This document shows positions 1 to 5,826 of a stretch of 6,390 bases of DNA, piece after piece. Made by a program: the position numbers and the translations under genes. The notes beneath the pieces are model-generated. The model was not told where the DNA came from, did not search any database, and worked only from the letters and a program-made list of their open reading frames with translations. Numbering within the stretch: position 1 is the first letter of the stretch; every line of letters begins with the position of its first letter. The DNA is from Thermomicrobiales bacterium (lineage in GTDB: Bacteria; Chloroflexota; Chloroflexia; Thermomicrobiales; UBA6265): the NCBI GenBank assembly GCA_030446955.1, contig JAUJMG010000247.1:1-6390 (forward strand), written 5' to 3'.

Positions 1-248
1 TTTGCAGATGGCCTTGATGGTCACGCTTGTGCCCAAGGTCGCCCACGTGCCCACCGGACCAGGTGCGGACTGCTTCGCCAGTGGATGGACATCCTGATGT
101 ATCCGCGTCGTAGGGATGATACGCGCTCGCAGCGGCGTCATCCGAGATCGGCAAGCGTGCCGAGCCCAGAGATCTCGCCCAACATCATCGTAGCCCAGAT
201 TGTCGCTGCCGTGAGAATCGTCTCCCACGGTGCCGCGTGCTGAGATCT
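1..248. other. Left-edge region with no supportable gene
   Basis: This is the 3' flank of the methyltransferase gene. I read it in all six frames. One plus-strand frame is open from the edge to a TGA at 241-243, but its roughly 80 residues are Arg/Pro/His-rich and match nothing I recognise. A second plus frame stops at 95-97. One minus frame is open to the edge, also without a recognisable motif. The stretch looks less GC-rich than the genes beside it. The palindrome GAGATCTC occurs at 169-176 and again at 242-249, and a weak hairpin (CGGCA/TGCCG, 149-162) lacks a T-tract, so I see no convincing terminator for the leftward unit. It could hold the end of a neighbouring gene that starts outside the window. 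Confidence 0.4.
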
Positions 249-1961
249 CTAACCGGCGCTCCCCTCCTCCTTGCCGACCGCCACCGTCATGGTCGTCGTC
301 GTCCGGCATCCGAACGGGTCAATCACCTGCACCCCGATCCGGTAGATCCCCGGCCGGGGATAGGCGTGCGGGGCGCTGACCAGCGCCAGGTCTCGCTCTC
401 GCCCGCTTCGCAGGGTGTGCCAATCGGTCTGGAAGACGCCGACGTCCGAAGCGTGGTCCTCGCTCATCCCGCCGGAGAAGTCGACCGCCCACTCCTCGAT
501 CCAGTCGGACCAGCGCCGCGTGAGGCGCTCCGGAACGATGATGCCGTCTCGCCCCTTCGCCAGACGAACCAGATGACCGTCCACGACGGCGAGCACCCAT
601 CCTCCGGGCCGGAGCGCCACGCAGACGGCTTCAGCATCGCGACGGGTCTCGACCCAGTACCCCCGCAGTTCCACGGTTACCGTCAGTCCCGTCAGCCGCG
701 CTACCGCCTCGATTCGCCGGTCCGCTCCCATCACGGCACGCATCTGGTCGTCGTCATGGGAACCGGATCCCAACGGGAGCGCGTCCTCATCCACCTCCAT
801 AACCTCGAACGGTGCCGCTGCCCGTCCGACGACGGCCAATCCCTCCCGCGCGGCGAGTAAGCGCCTCCGGGCGGTCTGGACTGCCAGCCTGCCGGTGTCG
901 GCGCCGATCCAGCGGCGACCGAGACGTTCGGCAACCGCGAGGGTGGTGCCGGAGCCGCAGCAGAGGTCGGCGACCAGATCGCCGGGGTTGGTCGAGGCGA
1001 GGAGGAGCCGTTCCAGCAGCGCCTCAGGTTTCTGAGTCGGGTACCCGGACCGCTCGCTCGCGGTCGGCCCAAGGGTCGGGATGTCCCAGACCGATTCCAG
1101 CGGCTTGCCACCCTGCAGATACCGCTTGCGTCCATAGGAAAGCATGTAACGACCGTGCGCGTCTTCATGGCAGTACTTGGCCGCCATCGCCGGTGTCACC
1201 GGGCCGCGCAGTCGGTTGAACACGTAGCGGTCGGACTTGGCGTAGAAGAGGATCGTGTCGTGCTTGCGGGCGAAGCTGCGCCGTCCGGCCGCGTTGCCGA
1301 GACCATAACGCCAGACCAACTCGTTGACCAACCGATTTGGGCCGAAGATCTCGTCCAGCAGCAGCCGCATCCGGGCGCTCGTGCGCCAATCGCAGTGGAC
1401 GTAGAGGCTGCCGTCCTCCGCCAGCAGCTCGTGCGCCAGGCGAAGCAGTTCGCGCAGCATCGCCCAGTAGCCCTCGCCCATGCCCCACGAGTCCCCAAAC
1501 GCCGGCACCTCGACGACTGGTGGATTCGGCCCCTCCCCGACCGGTACCGCCATCGCGAAATCGCCGCCGGTGGCGAACGGCGGGTCCAGGTAGATTAGCC
1601 TTACGCCCCCCACCGCCTTGATGTCGCGCCGCAGCGGTCCGTTCAGCAGCGTGGCAAGGACCGCCCGGCCGTCGCCCCGGATCAGGCGGTTGGTCCAGCA
1701 CGAATCACCGCCTGGACCGATCCCCTCTTCGCCCTTTGGGTAGGAACCCTGGAGCGTGATCGCCGGGAAGCGCTCTACCGGGCAGAGGGCGGGCATGCTG
1801 CCGGCGTCTACCTTGCTTCCCCCTCCGTCGATCACCTGGGCGCTGGGGAAGAGCCGCTCGCGGTACGACAGCGGCAGGGGCTCGTCGCGGTCGATCAGGC
1901 CCTTCAGGTAGGTCTTCTCGGCCTCGGTCAGCTTCGGATCCACGCGCTCGCCCCCGTCCAC
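249..1961 (-). CDS. Beta-class site-specific DNA methyltransferase (N6_N4_Mtase family), orphan, with C-terminal extension
   Basis: Predicted to transfer a methyl group from S-adenosylmethionine to a DNA base, most likely adenine N6. The 570-residue product has motif IV first (YLDPPFATGGDF, residues 124-135, catalytic DPPF at 126-129) and the SAM-binding motif I later (ADLCCGSGTT, 331-340), preceded by TQKP (309-312). That order is the beta class, as in type III Mod proteins. Residues 205-246 (DEIFGP, RKHDTILFYAKS) are typical of the family, and the target-recognition region probably lies at about 247-305. About 200 residues follow motif I, ending in a beta-rich stretch with VQVIDPFG (544-551), as seen at the end of many Mod-like enzymes. 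Motif I has CC in place of the common DPF. The start is GTG at 1961, 16 bp after the exporter stop, with poor Shine-Dalgarno. GTG at 1943, with a G-rich tract 7 nt upstream, is an equal alternative. No Res nuclease or other restriction gene is visible, so it may be an orphan regulator of methylation or part of a system continuing leftward. Confidence 0.92.
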   Translation of the reverse strand: MDGGERVDPKLTEAEKTYLKGLIDRDEPLPLSYRERLFPSAQVIDGGGSKVDAGSMPALCPVERFPAITLQGSYPKGEEGIGPGGDSCWTNRLIRGDGRAVLATLLNGPLRRDIKAVGGVRLIYLDPPFATGGDFAMAVPVGEGPNPPVVEVPAFGDSWGMGEGYWAMLRELLRLAHELLAEDGSLYVHCDWRTSARMRLLLDEIFGPNRLVNELVWRYGLGNAAGRRSFARKHDTILFYAKSDRYVFNRLRGPVTPAMAAKYCHEDAHGRYMLSYGRKRYLQGGKPLESVWDIPTLGPTASERSGYPTQKPEALLERLLLASTNPGDLVADLCCGSGTTLAVAERLGRRWIGADTGRLAVQTARRRLLAAREGLAVVGRAAAPFEVMEVDEDALPLGSGSHDDDQMRAVMGADRRIEAVARLTGLTVTVELRGYWVETRRDAEAVCVALRPGGWVLAVVDGHLVRLAKGRDGIIVPERLTRRWSDWIEEWAVDFSGGMSEDHASDVGVFQTDWHTLRSGRERDLALVSAPHAYPRPGIYRIGVQVIDPFGCRTTTTMTVAVGKEEGSAG

Positions 1962-1977
1962 CCGCAGGCCAGCAGCA

Positions 1978-3237
1978 CTACCCCCGCAGCGATGGGTAGC
2001 GCCGCCCGATGACGCCGATGAATGCGAGGGCCACGGAGCAGGCCACCGCCATCGCCACCGGCGCGCCGAACTGGTTCGCCAGCGCGCCGACGGTGAGCTG
2101 ACCGATCGGCAGCATCCCCCAGGTCAGGAGGTAGATCGACAGCACCCGCCCCCGCACCTCATCGGCCACCTTCAGTTGCAGCGCCGTCTGGTTGATCGCC
2201 AGAAAAGACGCGCTCATCCACCCCGCCGCGAACAGGAGCAGCGCCGCCACCGGCACGATCGGCGTGATCGCAAAGACCAGCACCAGCAGCGCGAACCCGG
2301 CCGCCGTGACGACCTGCGCCGGTGCCCAGGTCGTGAGGCGCCGCGAACGCGCCACAGAGAGCGCCCCGGCGACCGTCCCGAGCCCCGTGCTGGCCAGCAG
2401 CATCCCCAACCCGGACGATCCGACGCCCAGTTCGTCCCGGGCGAAGACCGGCATCAGGTTGATGTACGGCATCACCAGGACGTTCGTCGCCAGCGCCATC
2501 AGGATCAGCGCCACCAGGAACGAGTCCTTTGCCACAATCCGCAGCCCCACCGTCAGGCTCGTCCCGCCGATGCCACGCCGTGCAGTTTCCTCTGACGCGG
2601 TCGCCGGCAACCGCGAGGTCGAGTAGAGCGCCAGGATCTGCATCGCGGCCGCGACGGCGAAGGTCCCCGAGACACCGATCGCCGCGATCAGGATCCCGGC
2701 CAGCGACGGTCCGACCACTCGCGTCGCATTTTGGCCGGCGGCGTTAAGCGCTACCGCGTTGGCCAGATCGACCCGCTGCACCAGGGACGGCACGATCGTG
2801 GTCCGGGTCGGGAAGATGAACGACATGACCGTCCCATAGGCGGACGCCAGCACCAGAATCGACCAGGGCTCGATGGCGCCCGTGCCGACCAGGATCGCAA
2901 ACAATCCGGCCACGACCATCACGCCGCACTGCGCCGCGCGTAGCACCTTCCGGCGGTCGAAGCGGTCGATCACCACGCCCGCCGGGAGCGACACCACCAG
3001 GAGCGGGATGCCGCCCGCGAAGCCGGTCAAGCCGACGAACAGGGGAGAGTCCGTCAGCTGCAGCGCGAGCCAACCGGCGGAGACCTGGTACATCCAGAAG
3101 GCCGAATTCGTCGCCAACGTCCCAAGGAGCAGCAGCCGGAACGCCGGATACGCCCGCAACGAATGCAGCATGCCCACTTCGGAGGCCGCAGCCCCCACCG
3201 GCTCCGAGCGGTGCCTTGCCCGACTCAGGTTCGCCAC
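1978..3237 (-). CDS. Major facilitator superfamily exporter, EntS/MFS_3-like, 12 TM
   Basis: An inner-membrane secondary transporter, most likely a proton-driven efflux protein; the substrate cannot be read from sequence. The roughly 419-residue product shows twelve hydrophobic segments in two halves of six. The loop between TM2 and TM3 carries the MFS signature as GVVIDRFDRRKVLRAAQ (about residue 87 on), and the repeat of the charged loop in the second half is weak, as is usual here. The opening, LRAYPAFRLLLLGTLATNSAFWMYQ, and the segment LTDSPLFVGLTGFAGGIPLL are characteristic of the enterobactin-exporter-like MFS_3 group. The frame stays open to a GTG at 3282. I chose GTG 3237 because GGAGGGG stands just upstream; ATG 3171 would start directly at the conserved region (397 aa) and is the main alternative. 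It is the first gene of a leftward pair with the methyltransferase and lies divergent from the kinase gene. Confidence 0.9.
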   Translation of the reverse strand: MANLSRARHRSEPVGAAASEVGMLHSLRAYPAFRLLLLGTLATNSAFWMYQVSAGWLALQLTDSPLFVGLTGFAGGIPLLVVSLPAGVVIDRFDRRKVLRAAQCGVMVVAGLFAILVGTGAIEPWSILVLASAYGTVMSFIFPTRTTIVPSLVQRVDLANAVALNAAGQNATRVVGPSLAGILIAAIGVSGTFAVAAAMQILALYSTSRLPATASEETARRGIGGTSLTVGLRIVAKDSFLVALILMALATNVLVMPYINLMPVFARDELGVGSSGLGMLLASTGLGTVAGALSVARSRRLTTWAPAQVVTAAGFALLVLVFAITPIVPVAALLLFAAGWMSASFLAINQTALQLKVADEVRGRVLSIYLLTWGMLPIGQLTVGALANQFGAPVAMAVACSVALAFIGVIGRRYPSLRG

Positions 3238-3241
3238 CGGG

Positions 3242-3248
3242 CCCCTCC
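3242..3248 (-). promoter_or_regulatory. Shine-Dalgarno deciding the exporter start
   Basis: On the minus strand GGAGGGG (3248 to 3242) ends 4 nt before GTG 3237; counted from the GGAGG core the spacing is 6 nt. The other starts in this frame, GTG 3282 and ATG 3171, have no comparable purine tract at the right distance. This favours a start giving about 22 extra residues before the conserved membrane domain. Confidence 0.55.
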
Positions 3249-3462
3249 ACTCCGGCTCCCAACCTCTCGGTGCCGTCGGCACAGCCTATCACCGACACTG
3301 AACCGAAGACACCGCGTCCTACAGAACGGCAGCCCGCCAACGGGACCGGGGGCTGAGGAGATTCGGTGACCCGGCGGCTGGTGAACCCGTGCCTGACGAC
3401 CTCGCCGCCGTCCTTAGGTCCCATGAATGGCCGGATGGTCTCCCGCTGTGTAGGACGGGATC

Positions 3463-3479
3463 GCCCCGACGAGCGGGGC
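3463..3479. repeat. Hairpin, 6-bp GC stem
   Basis: GCCCCG (3463-3468) and CGGGGC (3474-3479) flank the 5-nt loop ACGAG. All six pairs are G-C, so the hairpin should be stable in RNA from either strand. There is no T-tract on either side, so it is not an intrinsic terminator. It sits inside a larger set of inverted repeats in the divergent region. Confidence 0.6.
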
Positions 3480-3496
3480 AACCCGCCGGGTCGCCC

Positions 3497-3545
3497 TGGT
3501 CCCCAGACGCCTGATCGGACTCCCTGCGCGCTCCAAGAGGGACCA
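3497..3545. repeat. Inverted repeat TGGTCCC / GGGACCA
   Basis: A perfect 7-bp inverted repeat with a 35-nt spacer. An overlapping alternative pairs TCCCT (3521-3525) with AGGGA (3538-3542), so the two stems compete. It lies about 80 bp upstream of the kinase start and could be part of its leader or an operator; seven base pairs can also arise by chance. Confidence 0.35.
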
Positions 3546-3615
3546 ACTCATGCGGAAATAGTCTGATGTGGATCATGGAACTGGAGTCAGGGCGACGCCA
3601 GTGACTCGTCCCCGT

Positions 3616-3621
3616 GAGGTG
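3616..3621 (+). promoter_or_regulatory. Shine-Dalgarno deciding the kinase start
   Basis: GAGGTG, a perfect match to part of the anti-16S complement, lies 4 nt before ATG 3626. The frame is also open from GTG 3614, but that codon overlaps this ribosome binding site and has no good one of its own. I therefore start the gene at 3626. Confidence 0.6.
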
Positions 3622-3625
3622 GAAG

Positions 3626-4804
3626 ATGGACCACGCCGACATCGTCGCGGTCGCGGCAGCAGCCCTCGCGCCACCCGGCAAGGAACCAGTCACGCTCCGG
3701 CTCGCGGACATCGTTGTTGACTACCCCGGCGCCGCCTGCGTCATCCTCCGCTGCACGCCGATGACGCCCTCACCTGACATCCCATCAACCGTCATCGTCA
3801 AGCGGTGGAACGAGCGTGGAGGACACTTCCGTCACGAGTGGTCCGCCCTCGAATTCCTGGCTCGGGTGCCCGCCGCCCAGGATCTCGTTCCTCGCCTCTA
3901 CGGTGGTGATGCCGGAGCCGAGCTGCTGGTGTTGGAGGACCTCGGGGATCCGAGCGAGCAGCTGCTGGGCAACATCCTCACCAGTACCGCCCCTGAACGC
4001 GCCGAGGTCGCCCTTGTTGCGTTCAACCAGGCGCTCGGTCGGCTGCACGCGTCCACGATTGGGCGCGCCGAGGAGTACCGGCGCATCCGCGAGAGCCAGG
4101 GTGCCCATGCGGTCTCGCGGCACGCCATCCACCGCCTAGACGCTGCCCTGCAAGCGTTGCCCGGCCACGTGGCAGCGATCGGGGTGCGGGTGTCGCCGGC
4201 TCTGGAGCGGGAGGTGCGGGCAGCCATCAGGGCCATCCACGCGCCCGGCCCCTTTCTCGCCTTCACCCACGGCGACGCCACTCCTGGCAACGCCTTCTAC
4301 GCCGGCGACCGGGCTCGCCTGTTCGACCTGGAGACGGCGGGCTTCCGGCACGCCCTCCTCGACGGTGCCTTCGCCCGGATGCGCTACCTCTACAGCGTCT
4401 GGGCGCGTCGTATCCCCCAGGACATCCAGCGCCGTAGCCTCGCCGCTTATCGCCGCGCGTTGGTCTGCGGCTGCCCGGCGGCCGCGGACGACGGGGTCTT
4501 TGCGCACGCCATCCTGGCATGCAGCGCCGGCTGGCTCGCCGCGTTGTGCGCGCACCTGCCGTCAGTGATGGAGGCAGATAAACGGTTCGGCCGCTCGACC
4601 TGGCGGCAGCGAATCGTCGCCGGTCTCGATCACTTCGTCACGCTGGCGAACGACCTTGGACGGTTCGAGGCGCTAGCCGGCGGCGCGGGGGATGTGGCCC
4701 GGCGCCTGCGGCTCCAGTGGCCCACCATCGACTGCACCCTGCCACCCTATGAGGCCTTCGTCGAACAGGAATCCTCAGCAGGAGGCCTCTCTCAGGAGCG
4801 ATGA
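3626..4804 (+). CDS. APH-fold (aminoglycoside phosphotransferase/choline-kinase-like) small-molecule kinase
   Basis: A cytoplasmic ATP-dependent kinase of the PF01636 type that probably phosphorylates a hydroxyl of a small molecule; the substrate is unknown. The product is 392 residues, at the upper end for the family. The N-lobe has VIVKRW with the likely ATP-binding lysine at about 59, and FRHEWSALEFL with the helix-C glutamate at about 71. LLVLEDLG (about 100-107) matches the hinge. The catalytic loop is THGDATPGN: His215, Asp217 and Asn222 fit HxDxxxxN. LFDLETAG follows, with Asp234 as the metal-binding residue equivalent to DFG. All key kinase residues are present, so the enzyme should be active. 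The C-terminal 150 residues are helical and divergent, which is where substrate specificity lies in this fold. It stands alone, divergent from the exporter, with no co-directional partner closer than about 450 bp. A role in antibiotic modification is possible but unproven, since most such genes in environmental bacteria are metabolic kinases. Confidence 0.85.
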   Translation: MDHADIVAVAAAALAPPGKEPVTLRLADIVVDYPGAACVILRCTPMTPSPDIPSTVIVKRWNERGGHFRHEWSALEFLARVPAAQDLVPRLYGGDAGAELLVLEDLGDPSEQLLGNILTSTAPERAEVALVAFNQALGRLHASTIGRAEEYRRIRESQGAHAVSRHAIHRLDAALQALPGHVAAIGVRVSPALEREVRAAIRAIHAPGPFLAFTHGDATPGNAFYAGDRARLFDLETAGFRHALLDGAFARMRYLYSVWARRIPQDIQRRSLAAYRRALVCGCPAAADDGVFAHAILACSAGWLAALCAHLPSVMEADKRFGRSTWRQRIVAGLDHFVTLANDLGRFEALAGGAGDVARRLRLQWPTIDCTLPPYEAFVEQESSAGGLSQER

Positions 4805-5075
4805 AACTGATTCTCATGTCGCCTCATTACCGAAAGGCATCCCTCCTAACCCCTCATGAGACGAGTGCAGTTCCGGTGCCAGCTCACGCGACTCCAGCCG
4901 GACTGTGCCCCTGGCGGCGTCAGCCGTCGCGATGACCTGCCCTCCGACGCGGGCCAATCGCGTCAAGCTGAACAGCGCTACGGATCGATCCTGCACCGAG
5001 CCGGAGCAGCCGGCGTCCAATGGCGCGTGTGGGCGCTGTGGGACGGAGCGTCGTCGCAGCCACCCGCGGATGCCT

Positions 5076-5113
5076 AACGACGTAGGACGGCTACGTACAT
5101 CAAATACGTCGTT
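5076..5113. repeat. 9-bp perfect inverted repeat, candidate operator
   Basis: AACGACGTA (5076-5084) and TACGTCGTT (5105-5113) are perfect inverted copies separated by 20 nt. A further palindromic TACGTA sits inside the spacer (5092-5097), and another direct copy of TACGTC lies at 5135-5140, 30 bp from the one at 5105. The right arm touches a possible -35 hexamer. This is the layout expected of a repressor or activator site; the repeat could equally form an RNA hairpin if transcribed from further upstream. Confidence 0.55.
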
Positions 5114-5140
5114 TGACCGATATGCGAGGGCCGATACGTC
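5113..5140 (+). promoter_or_regulatory. Possible sigma-70-type promoter of the small membrane protein gene
   Basis: TTGACC (5113-5118) matches the -35 consensus at five of six positions. The best -10 at a usable distance is TACGTC (5135-5140, spacer 16), which is poor. TAGAGT at 5144-5149 has the TANNNT pattern but stands 25 nt away. Start of transcription near 5147 would leave a leader of about 100 nt before the gene. Confidence 0.35.
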
Positions 5141-5186
5141 ACCTAGAGTAGAAGTACGAGAACGGATGCAGCGGAGACCGGCGAAC

Positions 5187-5244
5187 CTCCTCGGGCCCAC
5201 GAAACGGCGGGTAGCAGCGAGGGATGGAAAGCGCCGACGAGGAG
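5187..5244 (+). promoter_or_regulatory. Leader hairpin that can mask the ribosome binding site
   Basis: CTCCTCG (5187-5193) is a perfect complement of CGAGGAG (5238-5244), which contains the Shine-Dalgarno of the next gene. A nested 5-bp stem, CGGCG (5205-5209) with CGCCG (5232-5236), would stack just inside it with one unpaired base on the 3' side. Folding this way would close translation initiation. I do not recognise a known riboswitch consensus in the loop (5210-5231). Confidence 0.45.
5240..5244 (+). promoter_or_regulatory. Shine-Dalgarno of the small membrane protein gene
   Basis: AGGAG lies 7 nt before GTG 5252 and 13 nt before the in-frame ATG at 5258. The spacing supports GTG as the start. 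The same bases are the 3' arm of the leader hairpin. Confidence 0.65.
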
Positions 5245-5251
5245 AAGTCCC

Positions 5252-5470
5252 GTGTCTATGCGATGTCGCTCACATCTTGCACGCCTCCTGCCCCTCCTGG
5301 TTGTCGCGCTCGCGCTCATGCTTGCCGTGCCCGATGCAGCTGGGGCGGCCCCGGCGGCTGGCACTGCCGTTGAGGTGGTTATCCCGGGTGAGGTCTCGCT
5401 GTTCGCGTTCTGTGCCGCCGCTCTCGTCCTCCTGGGACTCGCCGTGGCCCGTCACCGCCCGACGGTCTGA
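5252..5470 (+). CDS. 72-aa secreted or anchored small protein with signal peptide and C-terminal sorting-like tail
   Basis: I do not recognise this protein. Its 72 residues have three parts. Residues 1-33 look like a signal peptide: Arg-rich start (R4, R6, R11), hydrophobic core LLPLLVVALALMLAV (12-26), and an AGA/AAP-type cleavage region near 30-34. Only about 14 residues follow (34-47), ending in VIPGE. Residues 48-66 form a second hydrophobic helix, and the chain ends ARHRPTV. The motif-helix-basic-tail order resembles C-terminal protein-sorting signals such as PEP-CTERM, but the motif is not a known one and the protein has almost no cargo domain. Alternatively it is a two-helix membrane protein with both ends inside. 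Supporting expression are a good Shine-Dalgarno before GTG 5252, a candidate promoter and leader, and a strong terminator 43 bp after the stop. It appears to be a single-gene unit. Confidence 0.72.
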   Translation: MSMRCRSHLARLLPLLVVALALMLAVPDAAGAAPAAGTAVEVVIPGEVSLFAFCAAALVLLGLAVARHRPTV

Positions 5471-5513
5471 GCCGCCGACGCGGGCTGCGTCATCCAGAAC
5501 GTGACACGACATG

Positions 5514-5554
5514 ACAACGGACCGGAGCCCATCGGCTCTGGTCCGTTGTTCTTT
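5514..5554 (+). terminator. Rho-independent terminator
   Basis: A 16-bp stem (5514-5529 with 5534-5549) with one G-U pair and the 4-nt loop CATC, followed by a T-rich end (TTCTTT, 5549-5554). It lies 43 bp after the stop of the 72-aa protein gene and closes that unit. The opposite strand has no T-tract, so it should work rightward only. Confidence 0.9.
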
Positions 5555-5826
5555 CCCCGTCCAAGCCGGGGATGGATGGTGGGCGACGTGAGGTTCTGAC
5601 TCCCTCAATGGGTGTGGCTGCGGCCTTCCCACATCCCCAACCGCTCAGCGATGAAACGCCGGTGATGTCCGGGCCACCCGAGGGGGAAGACGGGCTGATC
5701 ATTCTTTGAAAGTCCGGTCGGGCACGGGGAAAGCACGGTGTTCCAACGTGGAGTCTGGGTGGCTGCGCTTCCACCGGGCCAGTAGGCGGATCATCGACCT
5801 CTGCAGCGTTTGAAGGAGAAGCACGA
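5555..5826. other. Intergenic region upstream of the dioxygenase gene
   Basis: About 270 bp with no gene I accept. A 45-codon frame (ATG 5572 to TGA 5707-5709) has no proper ribosome binding site and many A/T third positions. A small hairpin, CCCCG (5555-5559) with CGGGG (5567-5571), follows the terminator directly. Nearer the gene, GGTGG (5758-5762) can pair with CCACC (5771-5775), and GTGGA (5748-5752) with TCCAC (5770-5774), as alternatives. TTGAAA at 5706-5711 is a possible -35 without a matching -10. The dioxygenase promoter must lie here because the terminator precedes it. Confidence 0.45.
5813..5818 (+). promoter_or_regulatory. Shine-Dalgarno of the dioxygenase gene
   Basis: AAGGAG ends 8 nt before ATG 5827. 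It is one of the best ribosome binding sites in the window and fixes the start of the partial gene. Confidence 0.75.

Larger units (their letters stand above)
3238..3625. other. Divergent intergenic region between exporter and kinase genes
   Basis: This roughly 390-bp stretch must hold the promoters for both divergent units, but I find no -35/-10 pair close to consensus on either strand. It contains several inverted repeats: GTCCTACA at 3316-3323 with TGTAGGAC at 3449-3456; a tight hairpin at 3463-3479; and TGGTCCC at 3497-3503 with GGGACCA at 3539-3545. Frames crossing it give low-complexity Arg/Pro-rich peptides and no motif. A leftward frame starting at 3481 overlaps the exporter gene and is only its shadow. 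Confidence 0.5.
4805..5251. other. Long intergenic region, non-coding by inspection
   Basis: About 450 bp with no gene I can support. Open frames of 73 aa (4856-5077, plus), 128 aa (4814-5200, minus) and one running into the next gene (from 4905, plus) lack ribosome binding sites, carry more A/T at third positions than the clear genes, and show no motif. After the kinase stop there is a 7-bp inverted repeat, TCTCATG (4812-4818) with CATGAGA (4855-4861), with a long loop and no T-tract. The right part (5076-5251) holds the regulatory signals of the small membrane protein gene, listed separately. The left part, roughly 4862-5070, may be decayed coding sequence; I see no other structure in it. 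Confidence 0.5.

Noticed and set aside
237..860. 207-aa plus-strand open frame antisense to the methyltransferase
   Set aside because: It lies opposite a gene with clear catalytic motifs. Its Arg/Pro/His-rich composition is what antisense frames of GC-rich genes give, and there is no ribosome binding site or domain.
2744..3481. 245-aa minus-strand frame overlapping the exporter gene
   Set aside because: It overlaps the 12-TM exporter in another frame, has Gly/Arg/Pro-rich sequence and no motif. It is a shadow of the exporter gene.
4805..4865. Inverted repeat TCTCATG/CATGAGA as a terminator for the kinase gene
   Set aside because: Only 7 bp with a 36-nt loop and no T-tract. It does not meet the requirements of an intrinsic terminator.
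4856..5077. 73-aa plus-strand frame after the kinase gene
   Set aside because: No Shine-Dalgarno before the ATG, only moderate third-position G/C, no signal peptide, helix or motif. It could be a decayed gene, but this cannot be shown from the window.
4814..5200. 128-aa minus-strand frame in the long intergenic region
   Set aside because: No recognisable domain, poor third-position G/C compared with neighbouring genes, and it runs through the candidate operator and leader of the 72-aa gene.
4905..5504. 199-aa plus-strand frame running through the 72-aa gene
   Set aside because: It overlaps the small gene in a different frame, passes through the regulatory region, and has Arg/Ser/Pro-rich sequence without motifs.
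5572..5709. 45-codon plus-strand frame after the terminator
   Set aside because: No usable ribosome binding site, many A/T third positions and no membrane segment or motif. It is more likely part of the untranslated region before the dioxygenase gene.
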